Source: Streptomyces phaeolivaceus
GTDB lineage: Bacteria > Actinomycetota > Actinomycetes > Streptomycetales > Streptomycetaceae
Assembly: GCF_009184865.1 (NCBI RefSeq)
Contig: NZ_CP045096.1
Span: 7,502,001-7,566,000, forward strand
Direction of reading: 5' to 3'
Length of the DNA stretch: 64,000 bases
The notes below the pieces were generated by a model. The model was not told the DNA's origin and ran no database searches. It saw nothing but the letters and a program-made list of their open reading frames with translations. Shown piece by piece: positions 35,213 to 46,515 of the stretch (position 1 is the stretch's first letter; each line of letters starts with the position of its first letter). The translations under genes and the position numbers were made by a program.

Positions 35213-35272
35213 GAGATCATCAACGGATACTCGCGGGCTCCGGTTCCCGGCGCCCCTTACCCTTGAAGGGTT

Positions 35273-36403
35273 ATGACTGAGATCTCGCAGCGCTCCCGCC
35301 CCCTCCGTGTCCTCGCCGCCATGTCCGGCGGGGTCGATTCCGCCGTGGCCGCCGCCCGCGCGGCGGAAGCCGGGCACGATGTGACAGGCGTCCATCTGGC
35401 GCTGTCCGCGAACCCGCAGTCCTTCCGGACCGGCGCGCGCGGCTGCTGCACGATCGAGGACTCCCGGGACGCCCGCCGCGCCGCCGACGTCATCGGCATC
35501 CCCTTCTACGTCTGGGACCTCGCCGAGCGCTTCCGTGAGGACGTCGTCGAGGACTTCGTCGCCGAGTACGAGGCCGGCCGCACCCCGAACCCCTGCCTGC
35601 GCTGCAACGAGAAGATCAAGTTCGCGGCCCTGCTCGACAAGGCCCTCGCCCTGGGCTTCGACGCGGTCTGCACGGGCCACTACGCCCAGGTGATCGTGAA
35701 CCCGGACGGCACGCGTGAGCTGCACCGCGCCTCCGACATGGCCAAGGACCAGTCGTACGTCCTGGGCGTCCTGGACGACCGGCAGCTCGCGCACGCGCTG
35801 TTCCCGCTGGGGGACACGGTGACGACGAAGGACGAGATCCGCGCGGAGGCCGAGCGCAGGGGACTGGCCGTCGCCAAGAAGCCCGACTCCCACGACATCT
35901 GCTTCATCGCCGACGGCGACACCCAGGGCTTCCTCGCCGACCGGCTGGGCCGCGCCGAGGGCGACATCCTCGACGAGTCCGGCAACGTCCTGGGCACCCA
36001 CGAGGGCGCCTACGGCTACACCATCGGCCAGCGCAAGGGCCTGCGCATCGGCACCCCGGCCCCCGACGGCAAGCCGCGCTACGTCCTCGACATCTCCCCG
36101 GTGGACAACACGGTGACGGTCGGCCCGGCCGCCTCCCTCGACGTCGACGCCCTCACCGCGATCCGCCCCCGCTGGTGCGGCGCGGCCCCCACCGGCCCCG
36201 GCACCTACACCGCCCAGCTCCGCGCCCACGGCGGCGAGACCGAGGTCCACGCGGAGCTGATCGACGGCACCCTCCAGGTCACCTTCACCGAGCCCGTCCG
36301 CGGCGTCGCACCCGGCCAGGCGATCGTCCTGTACGACGACACCCGGGTGGTGGGGTCGGCGACGATCGCGTCGACCACGCGCGCGCGTGCGGGAGCCGTG
36401 TAG
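35273..36403 (+). CDS. mnmA: tRNA-specific 2-thiouridylase
   Basis: A 376-residue ATP-pyrophosphatase that makes the 2-thio group of s2U34 in tRNA Lys/Glu/Gln. P-loop SGGVDS at about 18-23, catalytic cysteine in NPCLRC and second cysteine in HDICFI form the persulfide/disulfide pair, and the C-terminal beta-barrel has [11 protein letters not shown]. Length is normal. It presumably takes sulfur from the cysteine desulfurase at 28239. Confidence 0.96.
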   Translation: MTEISQRSRPLRVLAAMSGGVDSAVAAARAAEAGHDVTGVHLALSANPQSFRTGARGCCTIEDSRDARRAADVIGIPFYVWDLAERFREDVVEDFVAEYEAGRTPNPCLRCNEKIKFAALLDKALALGFDAVCTGHYAQVIVNPDGTRELHRASDMAKDQSYVLGVLDDRQLAHALFPLGDTVTTKDEIRAEAERRGLAVAKKPDSHDICFIADGDTQGFLADRLGRAEGDILDESGNVLGTHEGAYGYTIGQRKGLRIGTPAPDGKPRYVLDISPVDNTVTVGPAASLDVDALTAIRPRWCGAAPTGPGTYTAQLRAHGGETEVHAELIDGTLQVTFTEPVRGVAPGQAIVLYDDTRVVGSATIASTTRARAGAV

Positions 36404-36539
36404 GGCCCGCGGCCCCCGATCGCCCCTCCCCGGGTAGCAGTCCGCGCGTGCGCGGCGCAGGCTGCTTGGTGGGCCTCGGAAGCTCTCCAGGAGGCCCTGC
36501 CGGGCCACAGGGGGGACGAGGGGGACGTAGGAGGTCGTC

Positions 36540-37406
36540 ATGACAGCCACAGAACCGGCGGGACAGGCCGGGAACCCGTCCCGCGATCCGTCCCGAGATC
36601 CGTCCCGGAACCGGCGGAGTCTCGGGCATCGGATGCGGTACGCGTTGCGGCATCCCCGGCGGGTGCCCGCGCACGCGCACCGGGTGGCGCGGGACACCTG
36701 GCTGCGGCTGAAGCACCGTGATCACATCGCCTACTACCGGGCCGTGATGGCCGCCGACACCGCGCGCAGCCCGGAGGCCGCCGTCGGGCACAACCCGTCG
36801 GTGGAGAAGTGGCAGCGCATGGGGCGGATGCAGTTCGACTACCTTCTGCGGCACGGGCTGGAACCGCGGCACCGGATGCTGGAGATCGGCTGCGGGAACC
36901 TGCGGGCCGGGCGGCTCTTCATCGACCACCTGGACGCCGGGAACTACTACGGCATCGACATCTCGCCGGCCATCCTCATGGAGGCCCAGCGCACCCTCGC
37001 GCGCGAGGGCCTGCAGTCCAAACTCCCGCATCTCGCGCTCGTCGCCGACCTCACGTTCTCCTTCCTGCCCGCCGGGCACTTCGACGTCGTCCACGCGCAC
37101 AGCGTGTTCTCCCACTCGCCGCCGCACGTCATCGAGCAGTGCCTCGCGCACGTCGGCCGCGTCCTCGCCCCCGGCGGCTTCTTCGACTTCACCTTCGGCC
37201 GCACCGAGGGCACCGAACACCAGGTGCTCCACGAGGACTTCTACTACCGGACCGAGACCCTCGTCGAACTCGCCCGGAAACACGGCCTGTCCGCCCGCCT
37301 CATGGACGACTGGGAGGACCTTCCGCACCGCCAGTCGAAGATCCGCGCGACGGTGGCGGAGGAGGCCGGCGAACGAGGGGGTCCCGACGTCGGTGGCGCC
37401 CCCTAA
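36540..37406 (+). CDS. class I SAM-dependent methyltransferase
   Basis: A 288-residue protein with motif I M-L-E-I-G-C-G-N-L-R-A-G around residue 117, the acidic residue in YYGIDIS, and motif F-D-V-V-H-A-H-S-V-F-S-H. The N-terminus repeats D-P-S-R three times, from a short DNA repeat at 36586-36612. GGAGG lies 6 nt before the ATG. The substrate is unknown; the Rossmann motif is similar to sugar or polyketide methyltransferases, but this is a weak hint. Confidence 0.8.
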   Translation: MTATEPAGQAGNPSRDPSRDPSRNRRSLGHRMRYALRHPRRVPAHAHRVARDTWLRLKHRDHIAYYRAVMAADTARSPEAAVGHNPSVEKWQRMGRMQFDYLLRHGLEPRHRMLEIGCGNLRAGRLFIDHLDAGNYYGIDISPAILMEAQRTLAREGLQSKLPHLALVADLTFSFLPAGHFDVVHAHSVFSHSPPHVIEQCLAHVGRVLAPGGFFDFTFGRTEGTEHQVLHEDFYYRTETLVELARKHGLSARLMDDWEDLPHRQSKIRATVAEEAGERGGPDVGGAP

Positions 37407-37415
37407 CGTGGACCC

Positions 37416-37955
37416 ATGAACATCTGCGTCTTCCTCTCCGCCGCCGACCTCGACGACCGCTACACCCGCCCCGCGAAGGAGTTCGCGAAGCTGATCGGCA
37501 AGGGCGGACACACCCTGGTGTGGGGTGGTTCGGACGTCGGGCTGATGAAGGTGGTCGCCGACGGTGTGCAGGAGGCCGGCGGCAGACTGCTGGGCGTCTC
37601 GGTCGAGTTCCTGTCGGCCAAGGCGCGGCCCGGAACCGACGAGATGGTGGTCGCCCGGGACCTCGCCGAGCGCAAGCGGGTGCTCCTGGAGAAGGCCGAC
37701 GCCGTCGTCGTCATGGTCGGTGGGACCGGCACGCTCGACGAGGCGACCGAGATCCTGGAGCTGAAGAAGCACGGCCACACCGACAAGCCGGTCGTGCTGC
37801 TGAACACCGCGGGCTTCTACGACGGCCTGAAGGAGCAGTTCCGCCGCATGGAGGACGAGGGATTCCTGCCCCGCCCCCTCACCGACCTGGTCTTCTTCGC
37901 CGAGGAGCCGGTGGGCGCGATGGCATACCTGGAGGAGAGCCGGGGCGTGGCCTAG
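37416..37955 (+). CDS. LOG-family protein (TIGR00730)
   Basis: A 179-residue protein of the LOG/lysine-decarboxylase-like family. The defining segments are V-W-G-G-S-D-V-G-L-M, DEMVVARDLAERKRVLLEKA and VGGTGTLDEATE (family P-G-G-x-G-T-x-x-E). Members hydrolyse nucleoside monophosphates (cytokinin activation in plants) or act as nucleotide 5'-phosphate N-ribosidases. It lies 9 bp after the methyltransferase gene, likely co-transcribed. Confidence 0.9.
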   Translation: MNICVFLSAADLDDRYTRPAKEFAKLIGKGGHTLVWGGSDVGLMKVVADGVQEAGGRLLGVSVEFLSAKARPGTDEMVVARDLAERKRVLLEKADAVVVMVGGTGTLDEATEILELKKHGHTDKPVVLLNTAGFYDGLKEQFRRMEDEGFLPRPLTDLVFFAEEPVGAMAYLEESRGVA

Positions 37956-37957
37956 GT

Positions 37958-38091
37958 CCTGTCGTTTCGGATCACGCCTGGGCCGCGGGGCTTGGCACGC
38001 ACTCCCCCACTGCCTTGAGGGCGTGGAGGGACCCCCAGCGGCGTTGTCGTCGGTCGCCGTGGCCCGAAGCCGGCGTGATCCGAACGACAGG
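37958..38091. repeat. 134-bp element with 20-bp terminal inverted repeats
   Basis: The left end CCTGTCGTTTCGGATCACGC and the right end, read inverted, CCTGTCGTTCGGATCACGCC differ by a single extra T. The interior is not coding. The left end touches the stop codon of the LOG gene. It resembles intergenic palindromes I have seen scattered in Streptomyces; no target duplication was found. Confidence 0.7.
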
Positions 38092-38143
38092 CCCTGGCGG
38101 CCGGGCGTTCTTCGTGGGGGTGGGGTGATGCGAGCATGACCGT

Positions 38144-38839
38144 ATGGCTACTCATGTGATCACCGGGGCGGGTTCCGGCATCGGCGCGGCCGTCGCGCGA
38201 CAGTTGCACGCGCGCGGGGACGAACTCGTGCTGCACGCGCGCGACGCGGGGCGGGCGAAGGAGTTGGCGGCGGAGTTCCCGGGGGCGCGGACGCTGGTCG
38301 GCGATCTGGCGGACCCGGACAAGCTGTCCTGGGCCTTCTCCCATCAGACGCTGCCCGACCGGGTGGACTCGCTGCTGCACATCGCGGGTGTGGTCGACCT
38401 CGGGGCGGTGGGCGATCTGACGCCGAAGGCCTGGCGGCACCAGCTCAACGTCAACCTCGTCGCGCCCGCCGAGCTGACCCGGCACTTCCTGCCCCAACTC
38501 CGCGCCGCGCGCGGGCATGTGGTGTTCGTCAACTCCGGCGCGGGGCTCAACGCGCACGCGGACTGGTCCGCCTACGCCGCGTCCAAGCACGGACTCAAGG
38601 CGTTGGCGGACTCGTTGCGGTGGGAGGAGCACGGGAACGGGGTGCGGGTGACGACGGTCTATCCCGGGCGGACGGCCAGTCCCATGCAGGCGAAGGTGCA
38701 TCGGCAGGAGGGCAAGGAGTACGACCCGTCGAGGTGGATCGCCCCCGAGTCGGTGGCGACGACGATCCTCATGGCCCTCGACCTCCCCCGCGACGCGGAG
38801 ATCAACGACCTGACGGTCCGCCCGGGGAGCGCCCAGTAG
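38144..38839 (+). CDS. short-chain dehydrogenase/reductase
   Basis: A 231-residue classical SDR with the cofactor motif TGAGSGIG at 7-14, H-I-A-G-V in place of N-A-G, catalytic serine in VNSGAG, and Y-A-A-S-K with catalytic Tyr and Lys at about 147 and 151. Arg-rich residues after the second strand (H-A-R-D-A-G-R) suggest NADP. The substrate is unknown. It stands alone between two repeat elements. Confidence 0.9.
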   Translation: MATHVITGAGSGIGAAVARQLHARGDELVLHARDAGRAKELAAEFPGARTLVGDLADPDKLSWAFSHQTLPDRVDSLLHIAGVVDLGAVGDLTPKAWRHQLNVNLVAPAELTRHFLPQLRAARGHVVFVNSGAGLNAHADWSAYAASKHGLKALADSLRWEEHGNGVRVTTVYPGRTASPMQAKVHRQEGKEYDPSRWIAPESVATTILMALDLPRDAEINDLTVRPGSAQ

Positions 38840-38851
38840 CTCGCTTCCGGG

Positions 38852-38888
38852 CCTGAAAAGCATAGGGGCGCAGGCCCTGCTTTTCAGG
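38852..38888. repeat. left half of a split intergenic palindrome and IS4 target duplication
   Basis: CCTGAAAAGC (38852-38861) and GCTTTTCAGG (38879-38888) form a hairpin. The second arm is the 10-bp sequence duplicated by the IS4-family insertion and occurs again at 42947-42956. The remainder of the repeat (GGCGCGGGGAACTGCGCGA) lies beyond the element. Confidence 0.85.
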
Positions 38889-38901
38889 CAAGGCCGTGAA
38901 G

Positions 38902-39341
38902 TTATGGGCTGATCGTCGGCGTCAAGATGTTGATGCTGAGGGTGGCTGTGTAGGTGCGTCGGTCGATATTGAGGCTTTTGTAGGCGTATCGGGACAGGGG
39001 TCGTTTCACTGCGCGGGGGCTGATGCGGAGGCGGCGGGCGGGCATGAGGTGTTCCAGGACGGTTCGGCCGATCGTCCCGACGAGGTCGATCGTGGTGCCG
39101 GCGATGATGCCCGCGGCCTGGACGATCTGGTCGCGGGCGCATCGCAGGGCAACGCTGAAGCTGGCCCGGTCCGGGTCTGTTCCGGGTGTGGCCCCGGTGG
39201 CGTCGGCGATAGCGATCCGCAGGGCCTGGTAGGCGCTCAGCAGGGCGTAGACCTCCTGGGCGATGCCGGGCGGAGTGGTGGAGCGCAGGACCCGCCGGCC
39301 CAGCATCGTTTTCTTGATCGCGAAGTAGGCGGACTCCACTT
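38902..39341 (-). CDS. IS4-family transposase, exon 2 (C-terminal part)
   Basis: After splicing, the last G of exon 1 joins AA here to give a Glu codon, then V-E-S-A-Y-F-A-I-K-K. This supplies the catalytic Glu and Lys of the IS4 signature Y-(2)-R-(3)-E-(6)-K. The rest (R-R-V-L-R-S, then P-P-G-I-A-Q-E-V-Y-A-L-L) is the typical C-terminal helix bundle. It ends with TAA 38904-38902. Confidence 0.9.
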
Positions 39342-41886
39342 GTCGGGTAGGTGCGGCGCATTGCTGCGCCGCACCCCCCTCAGAACCGGACGTGCGGCTT
39401 GTCACCGCATCCGGCTCAAGCAGGCCCTGAAGGCTCACGAGGCCCCCGGAGTCGCCGGGCCCCTGCCGCCGCGTCGACGGTGACAATGGGTGTGGATCAT
39501 TTGGAATGCGACGTGATCGTCGGACTGGTCTCCGTCCGGGGTGACGGTGAGTGCATTGCTCCGCACCGCCATCCGGGTCACCCGCAGCCACTGCTCCCAT
39601 TCCTGGGGGCTTTGCGGCTGCCGGTCGGCGTGCAGAAGGAGGTCCCCGCAGAGGGAACACCGTCCGTGCTGCGCCTGGAGCAGGCGTAGTCCGTACGGAC
39701 TCAGCGGCGGTTTGTTCCTGTGGCGCCGGGAGGCCCAGTAGTCGGCCAGCGCGGGATCGTCCACAGACGCGCCCTTGGCGACCAGCTGATGTCTGACGAT
39801 CTTCGTCCAGGAGAACTTGGTGAGATAGCGGCCGGAGGCCCGGTCGCCGAAGACCCACCGGTCCTGCCTGGAGCGGTTGAACCGGCCGAAGTACTGAGCG
39901 GCGACCCAGCCCCTCGACTTGTTCGGGTGGGTGTGCCTGGCCCACTTGTAGACCAGTTTCCACACGTGGTTGTCCAGCGCGGTGAAGATCTCGCTGGACA
40001 CCACGCCCCGGTAGTAGGCAGCCCAGCCCCGGATGATGGGGTTGAGCTTGGCGATCACCGCCGTCGCGTTCTGGCCCCGAAGAGCCCGCACTTCGGCGGT
40101 GAGCCGTGCCCGGATCCGTCGCACGGCCGCCTTGCTCGGCTTGATCAGCAGCACGCCGTGGTAACGGCGGATGGTGAATCCCAGGAAGTCACAGCCCTCG
40201 TCGAGGTGCACGATGCGTGTCTTGTCCTCGTTGAAGGCAAGGCCCCTGGGCGCCAGCCACCCGGCAAGCCGTTCCTTGACCTGCTCGGCCTCGCCACGGC
40301 TGTGGCAGAGCGTCACAAGATCATCGGCGTACCTGACCAGACTCGGCGAGCCCTCTTTCAGCTCCCCGGCACCAACACCGGTGAGCTGGTAGCGGACTCC
40401 GGCGGCCGCTTCCATTCCGTGCAGGGCCACGTTCATCAGCACAGGAGAAATGATCCCGCCTTGCGGGACCCCTTCCTCGGTCGGGGACAGCCGCCCGCGA
40501 TCGAGCACACCCGCCTTCATCCACTGCTTGACCAGTCCCCGGGCGGGGAAGTGGCCGAGAGCGGCCAGGAGGCGGTCATGGTCGATGCGGTCGAATGCCG
40601 CCGCCAGATCCGCGTCAAGGATCCACTGCCGTCTCGGGTTCTTGCCCTTGACGACGAGGAAGATCACTCCGATCGCGTCATGGCAGCCACGGCCGGGCCG
40701 AAATCCATAGGACCTCGGCTCGAACCGTGCCTCCCACTCGGGCTCCAGCGCGTTCACCGCCACGGCTTGAAGACACCGGTCAATGATCACGGGGATCCCG
40801 AGTCCGCGCTGACGGCCGCCTGCCTTCGGCACGAACACCCGCTTGACGGGCCGGGGCTTCCAGAGTGTCGCCCGATGCTGCATCCAGTCGGCCAGCTCGG
40901 CCTTGCCCTGGGGCAGCAGGACGACCCTCCCGTCGACCCCGGCCGTCTTGCGGCCAGCGTTGATCTCCGTCACCCGCCGCACGCTCAGCAGCGTGTTGGA
41001 GCGGGAACGGAGCATCAGTTTCTGGAGATTGCGGACCTTCTTGAGGTCCCCTGCCTGTGATGCCGTGAAGATCCTCTGCCTCAGCCGCCGTACTTCCTCC
41101 TCCGCCTTGTGCCAGTCGATCGACTGCCAGTCGGTGGGGCCGCCCTCCGGTCCGTTCACCGCGCCGCTGTCGCCCAGGACGGCATGCGCCCGGGAGGTTC
41201 CAGTCGTCATGGCGTCCAACTTGTCCTTCGGTTCCGGTGCTGATGATCATCGGTTCTCCACAGGCCCACCTGACCCACGTCAGCACCCTTTCGGGTCCGG
41301 GCAGAGCGCCCGTATCCGGCCGGTTATCCAGGGCGACCAACGGAGGCGCTGGCCATGTGCTCCGGTTTCCCGCTGCCTTTCGGCCACCGGCATTGGCTTC
41401 TTGGGTCATCCTGTTCCCGCTGGGGAGTTGAGCCTTCCTTACGGTCGGCTGACCGGCGTCTTCCGGCGCCGGACCCCAACGGGGTTTCCACGTTCCACAC
41501 GAGTGAGATACGACCGGGGTGGGTGCCCCCTAAACTCCGGGACGGCGGTGCTCTCCCGGCTGACGATGGGTGTTCAGCCGGCGCCTGCCGCTTCTCAGCG
41601 GCCAGTCCTGCACCCCGCTGGACCATCCCATCGGCGGGGCCCAACGATCACGAAGCATCATCAGGGGTTCACTCGCGTTCACCCGTCCGGTCTTCCCCTT
41701 GCCGGTAACTCCCGGATGGAACGGGAGTCCTTGGGCGTCTCCTCCGGGCTTCACACCCCGCCGTTACCAGCGGCGCATGCCGGAGTGGGGACGGGCCCTG
41801 AGCACTGGCCCGGAACTATCCTGTCGACAACAACTGCCGCCCTCCTTCAGGTAGTTCACTCATACTCGTGCGACTTCGTGTCGCAC
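39342..41886 (-). mobile_element. group II intron
   Basis: The 5' end GTGCG at 41886 matches the GUGYG consensus. Domain V (39383-39417) has GAGCCGGATGCGG, a loop, then CCGCACGTCCGGTTC. Domain VI has an 11-bp GGTGCGGCGCA stem with an unpaired A in CCTACCC, and the 3' end is AC. It encodes a reverse transcriptase whose stop lies 17 nt before domain V. The exon junction restores the transposase frame exactly. A possible EBS1 (CCCACC, minus strand of 41518-41523) pairs with the exon end GGTGGG; this pairing is a guess. The 5' 667 nt should form domains I-III. Confidence 0.92.
39435..41219 (-). CDS. group II intron-encoded protein (reverse transcriptase/maturase/endonuclease)
   Basis: A 594-residue protein. 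RT blocks: F-V-P-K-A-G-G-R-Q-R-G-L-G-I-P, R-S-Y-G-F-R-P-G-R-G-C-H-D-A, D-A-D-L-A-A-A-F-D-R-I-D-H, PQGGIISP and the catalytic YADD near residue 300. The maturase (X) domain follows with N-P-I-I-R-G-W-A-A-Y-Y. The C-terminus has an HNH-like endonuclease region with C-S-L-C-G and H-x-H-C-H, so the intron may retrohome. TTG 41219 is the first start; ATG three codons later is an alternative. Confidence 0.94.
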   Translation of the reverse strand: MDAMTTGTSRAHAVLGDSGAVNGPEGGPTDWQSIDWHKAEEEVRRLRQRIFTASQAGDLKKVRNLQKLMLRSRSNTLLSVRRVTEINAGRKTAGVDGRVVLLPQGKAELADWMQHRATLWKPRPVKRVFVPKAGGRQRGLGIPVIIDRCLQAVAVNALEPEWEARFEPRSYGFRPGRGCHDAIGVIFLVVKGKNPRRQWILDADLAAAFDRIDHDRLLAALGHFPARGLVKQWMKAGVLDRGRLSPTEEGVPQGGIISPVLMNVALHGMEAAAGVRYQLTGVGAGELKEGSPSLVRYADDLVTLCHSRGEAEQVKERLAGWLAPRGLAFNEDKTRIVHLDEGCDFLGFTIRRYHGVLLIKPSKAAVRRIRARLTAEVRALRGQNATAVIAKLNPIIRGWAAYYRGVVSSEIFTALDNHVWKLVYKWARHTHPNKSRGWVAAQYFGRFNRSRQDRWVFGDRASGRYLTKFSWTKIVRHQLVAKGASVDDPALADYWASRRHRNKPPLSPYGLRLLQAQHGRCSLCGDLLLHADRQPQSPQEWEQWLRVTRMAVRSNALTVTPDGDQSDDHVAFQMIHTHCHRRRGGRGPATPGAS

Positions 41887-42811
41887 CCCACCGCTCGTGA
41901 TACAGACTGACCAGGTCGGATGCCGGGTAGCGGTGGTGGTCCAGGAGGTTGGTGGCCAGCCGGTAGAGCCCGGTGCGGCGGCCCTGGCTGGTGGTGACGG
42001 TGATCTCGCATTCGATGATGCGGACCTCGAGGGCGCCGAAGCGGGAGAGGTGGGAGCCGTCGCCGAAGCGGGCCAGGACGGGAGGTTTGCGGGTGGCAGT
42101 GATGCGTGCGAGGAAGGAGGCTTCGGTGGCGGCGACGGCTGTCAGGAACGCGTTGCCCGAAAAGCCCCGGTCCAGCAGGACGATCATTCCGGCGTGCAGG
42201 GAGCGCATGAGCCGCCTGCCGTGTCCGGTCTCTCCCTGGGAGCGCGGTCCGAAGGCGGCATCCAGGATCGCCCGGGTGCCACAGGCCACCAGCGCGGTCA
42301 GGCAGATCTGCGGGTAGCCGGCAGTTCCGAACCGGTTGGACCCCTTGCCCAGACGGGCCCGGTGCGGCGGGCTGTCGGGAACGTCGAGGTAGGTGCCGTC
42401 GATCGCAACGGCCAGCAGGCCCTTGAAGCGGGCGCCGCGGGTGCGGATCACCGTGGCCGGCCCGCGCAGCAGATCGAACAGGGCCCGCATGGGCCGCACG
42501 CCCAGACGCCTGCGGGCGTCCCAGAGCCCCGCGCCGGTGATCTTCACGACCGGTATCGTCTCCAGCGCGGCGGTGAGCCTGCGCCAGACGGCCAGGTAGC
42601 CGCAGTCCTCGAACAGGGCCGCGGCCAGCAGCAGGTAGACCACCACCCGGGCGGGAATCTTCCGCAGCCGTTGCTGGACAGCACCGGTCTCGGCAAGGAC
42701 CGCATCGACCATCTCGAACGGGATGATCCGGGTGAGTTCCCCCAGATGCCCCGGGGCGAACACGCCCTTGGCTACCGTGATTTCCCGCGTGATGACACAC
42801 TGATCGGACAG
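41887..42811 (-). CDS. IS4-family transposase, exon 1 (N-terminal part)
   Basis: 308 codons plus one base ending L-V-S-L-Y-H-E-R-W at the intron boundary. It has the IS4 N-terminal domain (G-H-L-G-E-L-T-R-I-I-P-F-E-M-V), the first Asp in A-I-D-G-T-Y-L-D and the second in V-L-L-D-R-G-F-S-G-N. A GGAGG precedes CTG 42811 by 5 nt, where relatives usually have ATG, so translation may start at CTG or at an internal GTG. Spliced length would be 454 residues. Confidence 0.85.
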
Positions 42812-42946
42812 CGGAGCCTCCGGTCCTGTGAACGGCTGTCTTGGTCGACTGCCAGTTCTACCGGGGCTCCGCTTCCCACGTTCCAAGAAGCCATAGAACC
42901 AGAGCGCACTTGCCAACGCTCCCAAAGCCCTAACTTCACGGCCTTG

Positions 42947-42992
42947 GCTTTTCAGGGGCGCGGGGAACTGCGCGAGAAGTCCCACCGGACCC
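42947..42992. repeat. right half of split intergenic repeat
   Basis: Begins with the second copy of the 10-bp duplication and continues GGCGCGGGGAACTGCGCGA, the same text seen at 49037-49056. Before the IS insertion it was continuous with 38852-38888. Confidence 0.8.
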
Positions 42993-43036
42993 GCGGCCGA
43001 CACACGGCCCCCGAAGTCGAACGTAGGCTTCGGGGC

Positions 43037-44053
43037 GTGAAACAAGACTTCGTCCTCGGCCCCGCCACCGGCATCGGCTCCTTGCCCGGCGGCGACGCCC
43101 GGGAGGCCGCCAAGACCGTCACCGGCACCTTCGAGTGGCCGGAGACGGGCATGGCGCACCTGCCCGAACTCCCCGGCAGAGGCCCCGGCGCCGACATGAT
43201 CGGCAGAACCGCAGGAATGCTCGTCGAGCTGTACGCGCGCGTGGAGCCCAGCGGCTGGCGCCTCGGCGACCGCCCCGGACGGGACACCAGGCGGGCCAGG
43301 TCATGGCTGGGCGAGGATCTGGACGCCCTGGAGGAGTTCACCCAGGGGTACGAGGGCCCGCTGAAGGTGCAGGCCGTCGGACCGTGGACGCTCGCCGCCG
43401 CGCTGGAACTGAGGAACGGCGAGGTGGCCCTCTCCGACCCCGGCGCCTCCCGCGACCTCGCCGGCTCCCTCGCCGAGGGCCTGCGCGAGCACCTCGCCGA
43501 GGTCCGCCGCCGCGCCCCGGGGGCCCAACTCGTCCTGCAACTCGACGAACCCTCCCTCATCGCCGTCCTGCGCGGCCAGGTGAAGAGCGCGAGCGGCTAC
43601 CGCACCCACCGCGCCGTCGACCGCCAACTCGTCGAGGCCACCCTCAGGGACGTCATCGGCGTCCACGCGGACCAAGGGGCGGTCGTCGTGCACTCCTGCG
43701 CCCCCGACGTACCCTTCGCGCTCCTGCGCCGAGCCGGTGCCACCGCGATCTCCTTCGACTTCACCTTGCTTACTGAGCGTGACGATGACACGATCGGGGA
43801 AGCGGTGGAAGGGGGCACCAAGCTGCTCGCCGGTGTCGTGCCGACCACCGAGGGGGCGTTGTCGGACCCTGCCGGTAGCGTCATGGGGGTCAGGACGCTG
43901 TGGCGCAGGCTGGGGCTGTCTCCGGGGCTTCTCGCGGACACGGTCACGGTCACTCCGACGTGCGGGCTCGCGGGGGTCTCCCCGGCGTACGCACGCCATG
44001 CGCTCGCCCACTGCGTCAAGGCGGCGAGATCCCTCGCGGACAACCCAGAGTAA
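43037..44053 (+). CDS. short MetE-like (core methionine synthase family) protein
   Basis: A 338-residue protein of the UROD/MetE barrel family. The likely zinc ligands are in VVHSCAPDV and VTPTCGLAGVSP, the His-x-Cys and later Cys of MetE-type enzymes; G-I-G-S-L-P-G at residue 13 and QLDEPSL are also typical. It lacks the N-terminal barrel and folate-side half of full MetE. It may transfer methyl from a corrinoid or other donor, as proposed for core-MetE proteins, or do something different. Start GTG 43037. It lies 15 bp before ligA. Confidence 0.78.
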   Translation: MKQDFVLGPATGIGSLPGGDAREAAKTVTGTFEWPETGMAHLPELPGRGPGADMIGRTAGMLVELYARVEPSGWRLGDRPGRDTRRARSWLGEDLDALEEFTQGYEGPLKVQAVGPWTLAAALELRNGEVALSDPGASRDLAGSLAEGLREHLAEVRRRAPGAQLVLQLDEPSLIAVLRGQVKSASGYRTHRAVDRQLVEATLRDVIGVHADQGAVVVHSCAPDVPFALLRRAGATAISFDFTLLTERDDDTIGEAVEGGTKLLAGVVPTTEGALSDPAGSVMGVRTLWRRLGLSPGLLADTVTVTPTCGLAGVSPAYARHALAHCVKAARSLADNPE

Positions 44054-46288
<2,235 letters not shown>

Positions 46289-46296
46289 AGGTTGAA

Positions 46297-46336
46297 GGCC
46301 ACCCGTTCGGCGCATACCAGATGCATACGGGTGGCC
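46297..46336 (+). terminator. terminator after ligA
   Basis: A 10-bp stem GGCCACCCGT / ACGGGTGGCC with a 20-nt loop, 8 nt after the ligA stop. Confidence 0.7.
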
Positions 46337-46515
46337 GGTCGCGTTCGGGCAACCGACGTCGACCGCTGCCCGTGGAAGCCGTGTGCGGCCTACTGTTGAG
46401 GTGTGCGCCTGCCGTGCCCGGACGCGTGGTGGGTTTTCGGACGCGGTGCCGTTGAGGGTTGTCGGGAGCAACGGGCCGCGTGGCGTGGGCACCGCCGGCT
46501 GTGAGAGGGACGGGA

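Larger units (their letters stand above)
38889..42946. mobile_element. IS4-family insertion sequence carrying a group II intron
   Basis: The ends are inverted copies of CAAGGCCGTGAAGTTA, with flanking GCTTTTCAGG direct repeats. Without its 2545-nt intron the element is 1513 bp, normal for IS4. It encodes one transposase on the minus strand in two exons. The intact ends, duplication and reading frame suggest a young insertion, made into a dispersed intergenic palindrome between the SDR gene and the MetE-like gene. Confidence 0.93.

Noticed and set aside
41816..43159. A complete transposase frame ending at 41816
   Set aside because: The last residues after L-Y-H-E-R-W are intron sequence, and the N-terminal part before 42811 lies partly outside the IS ends.
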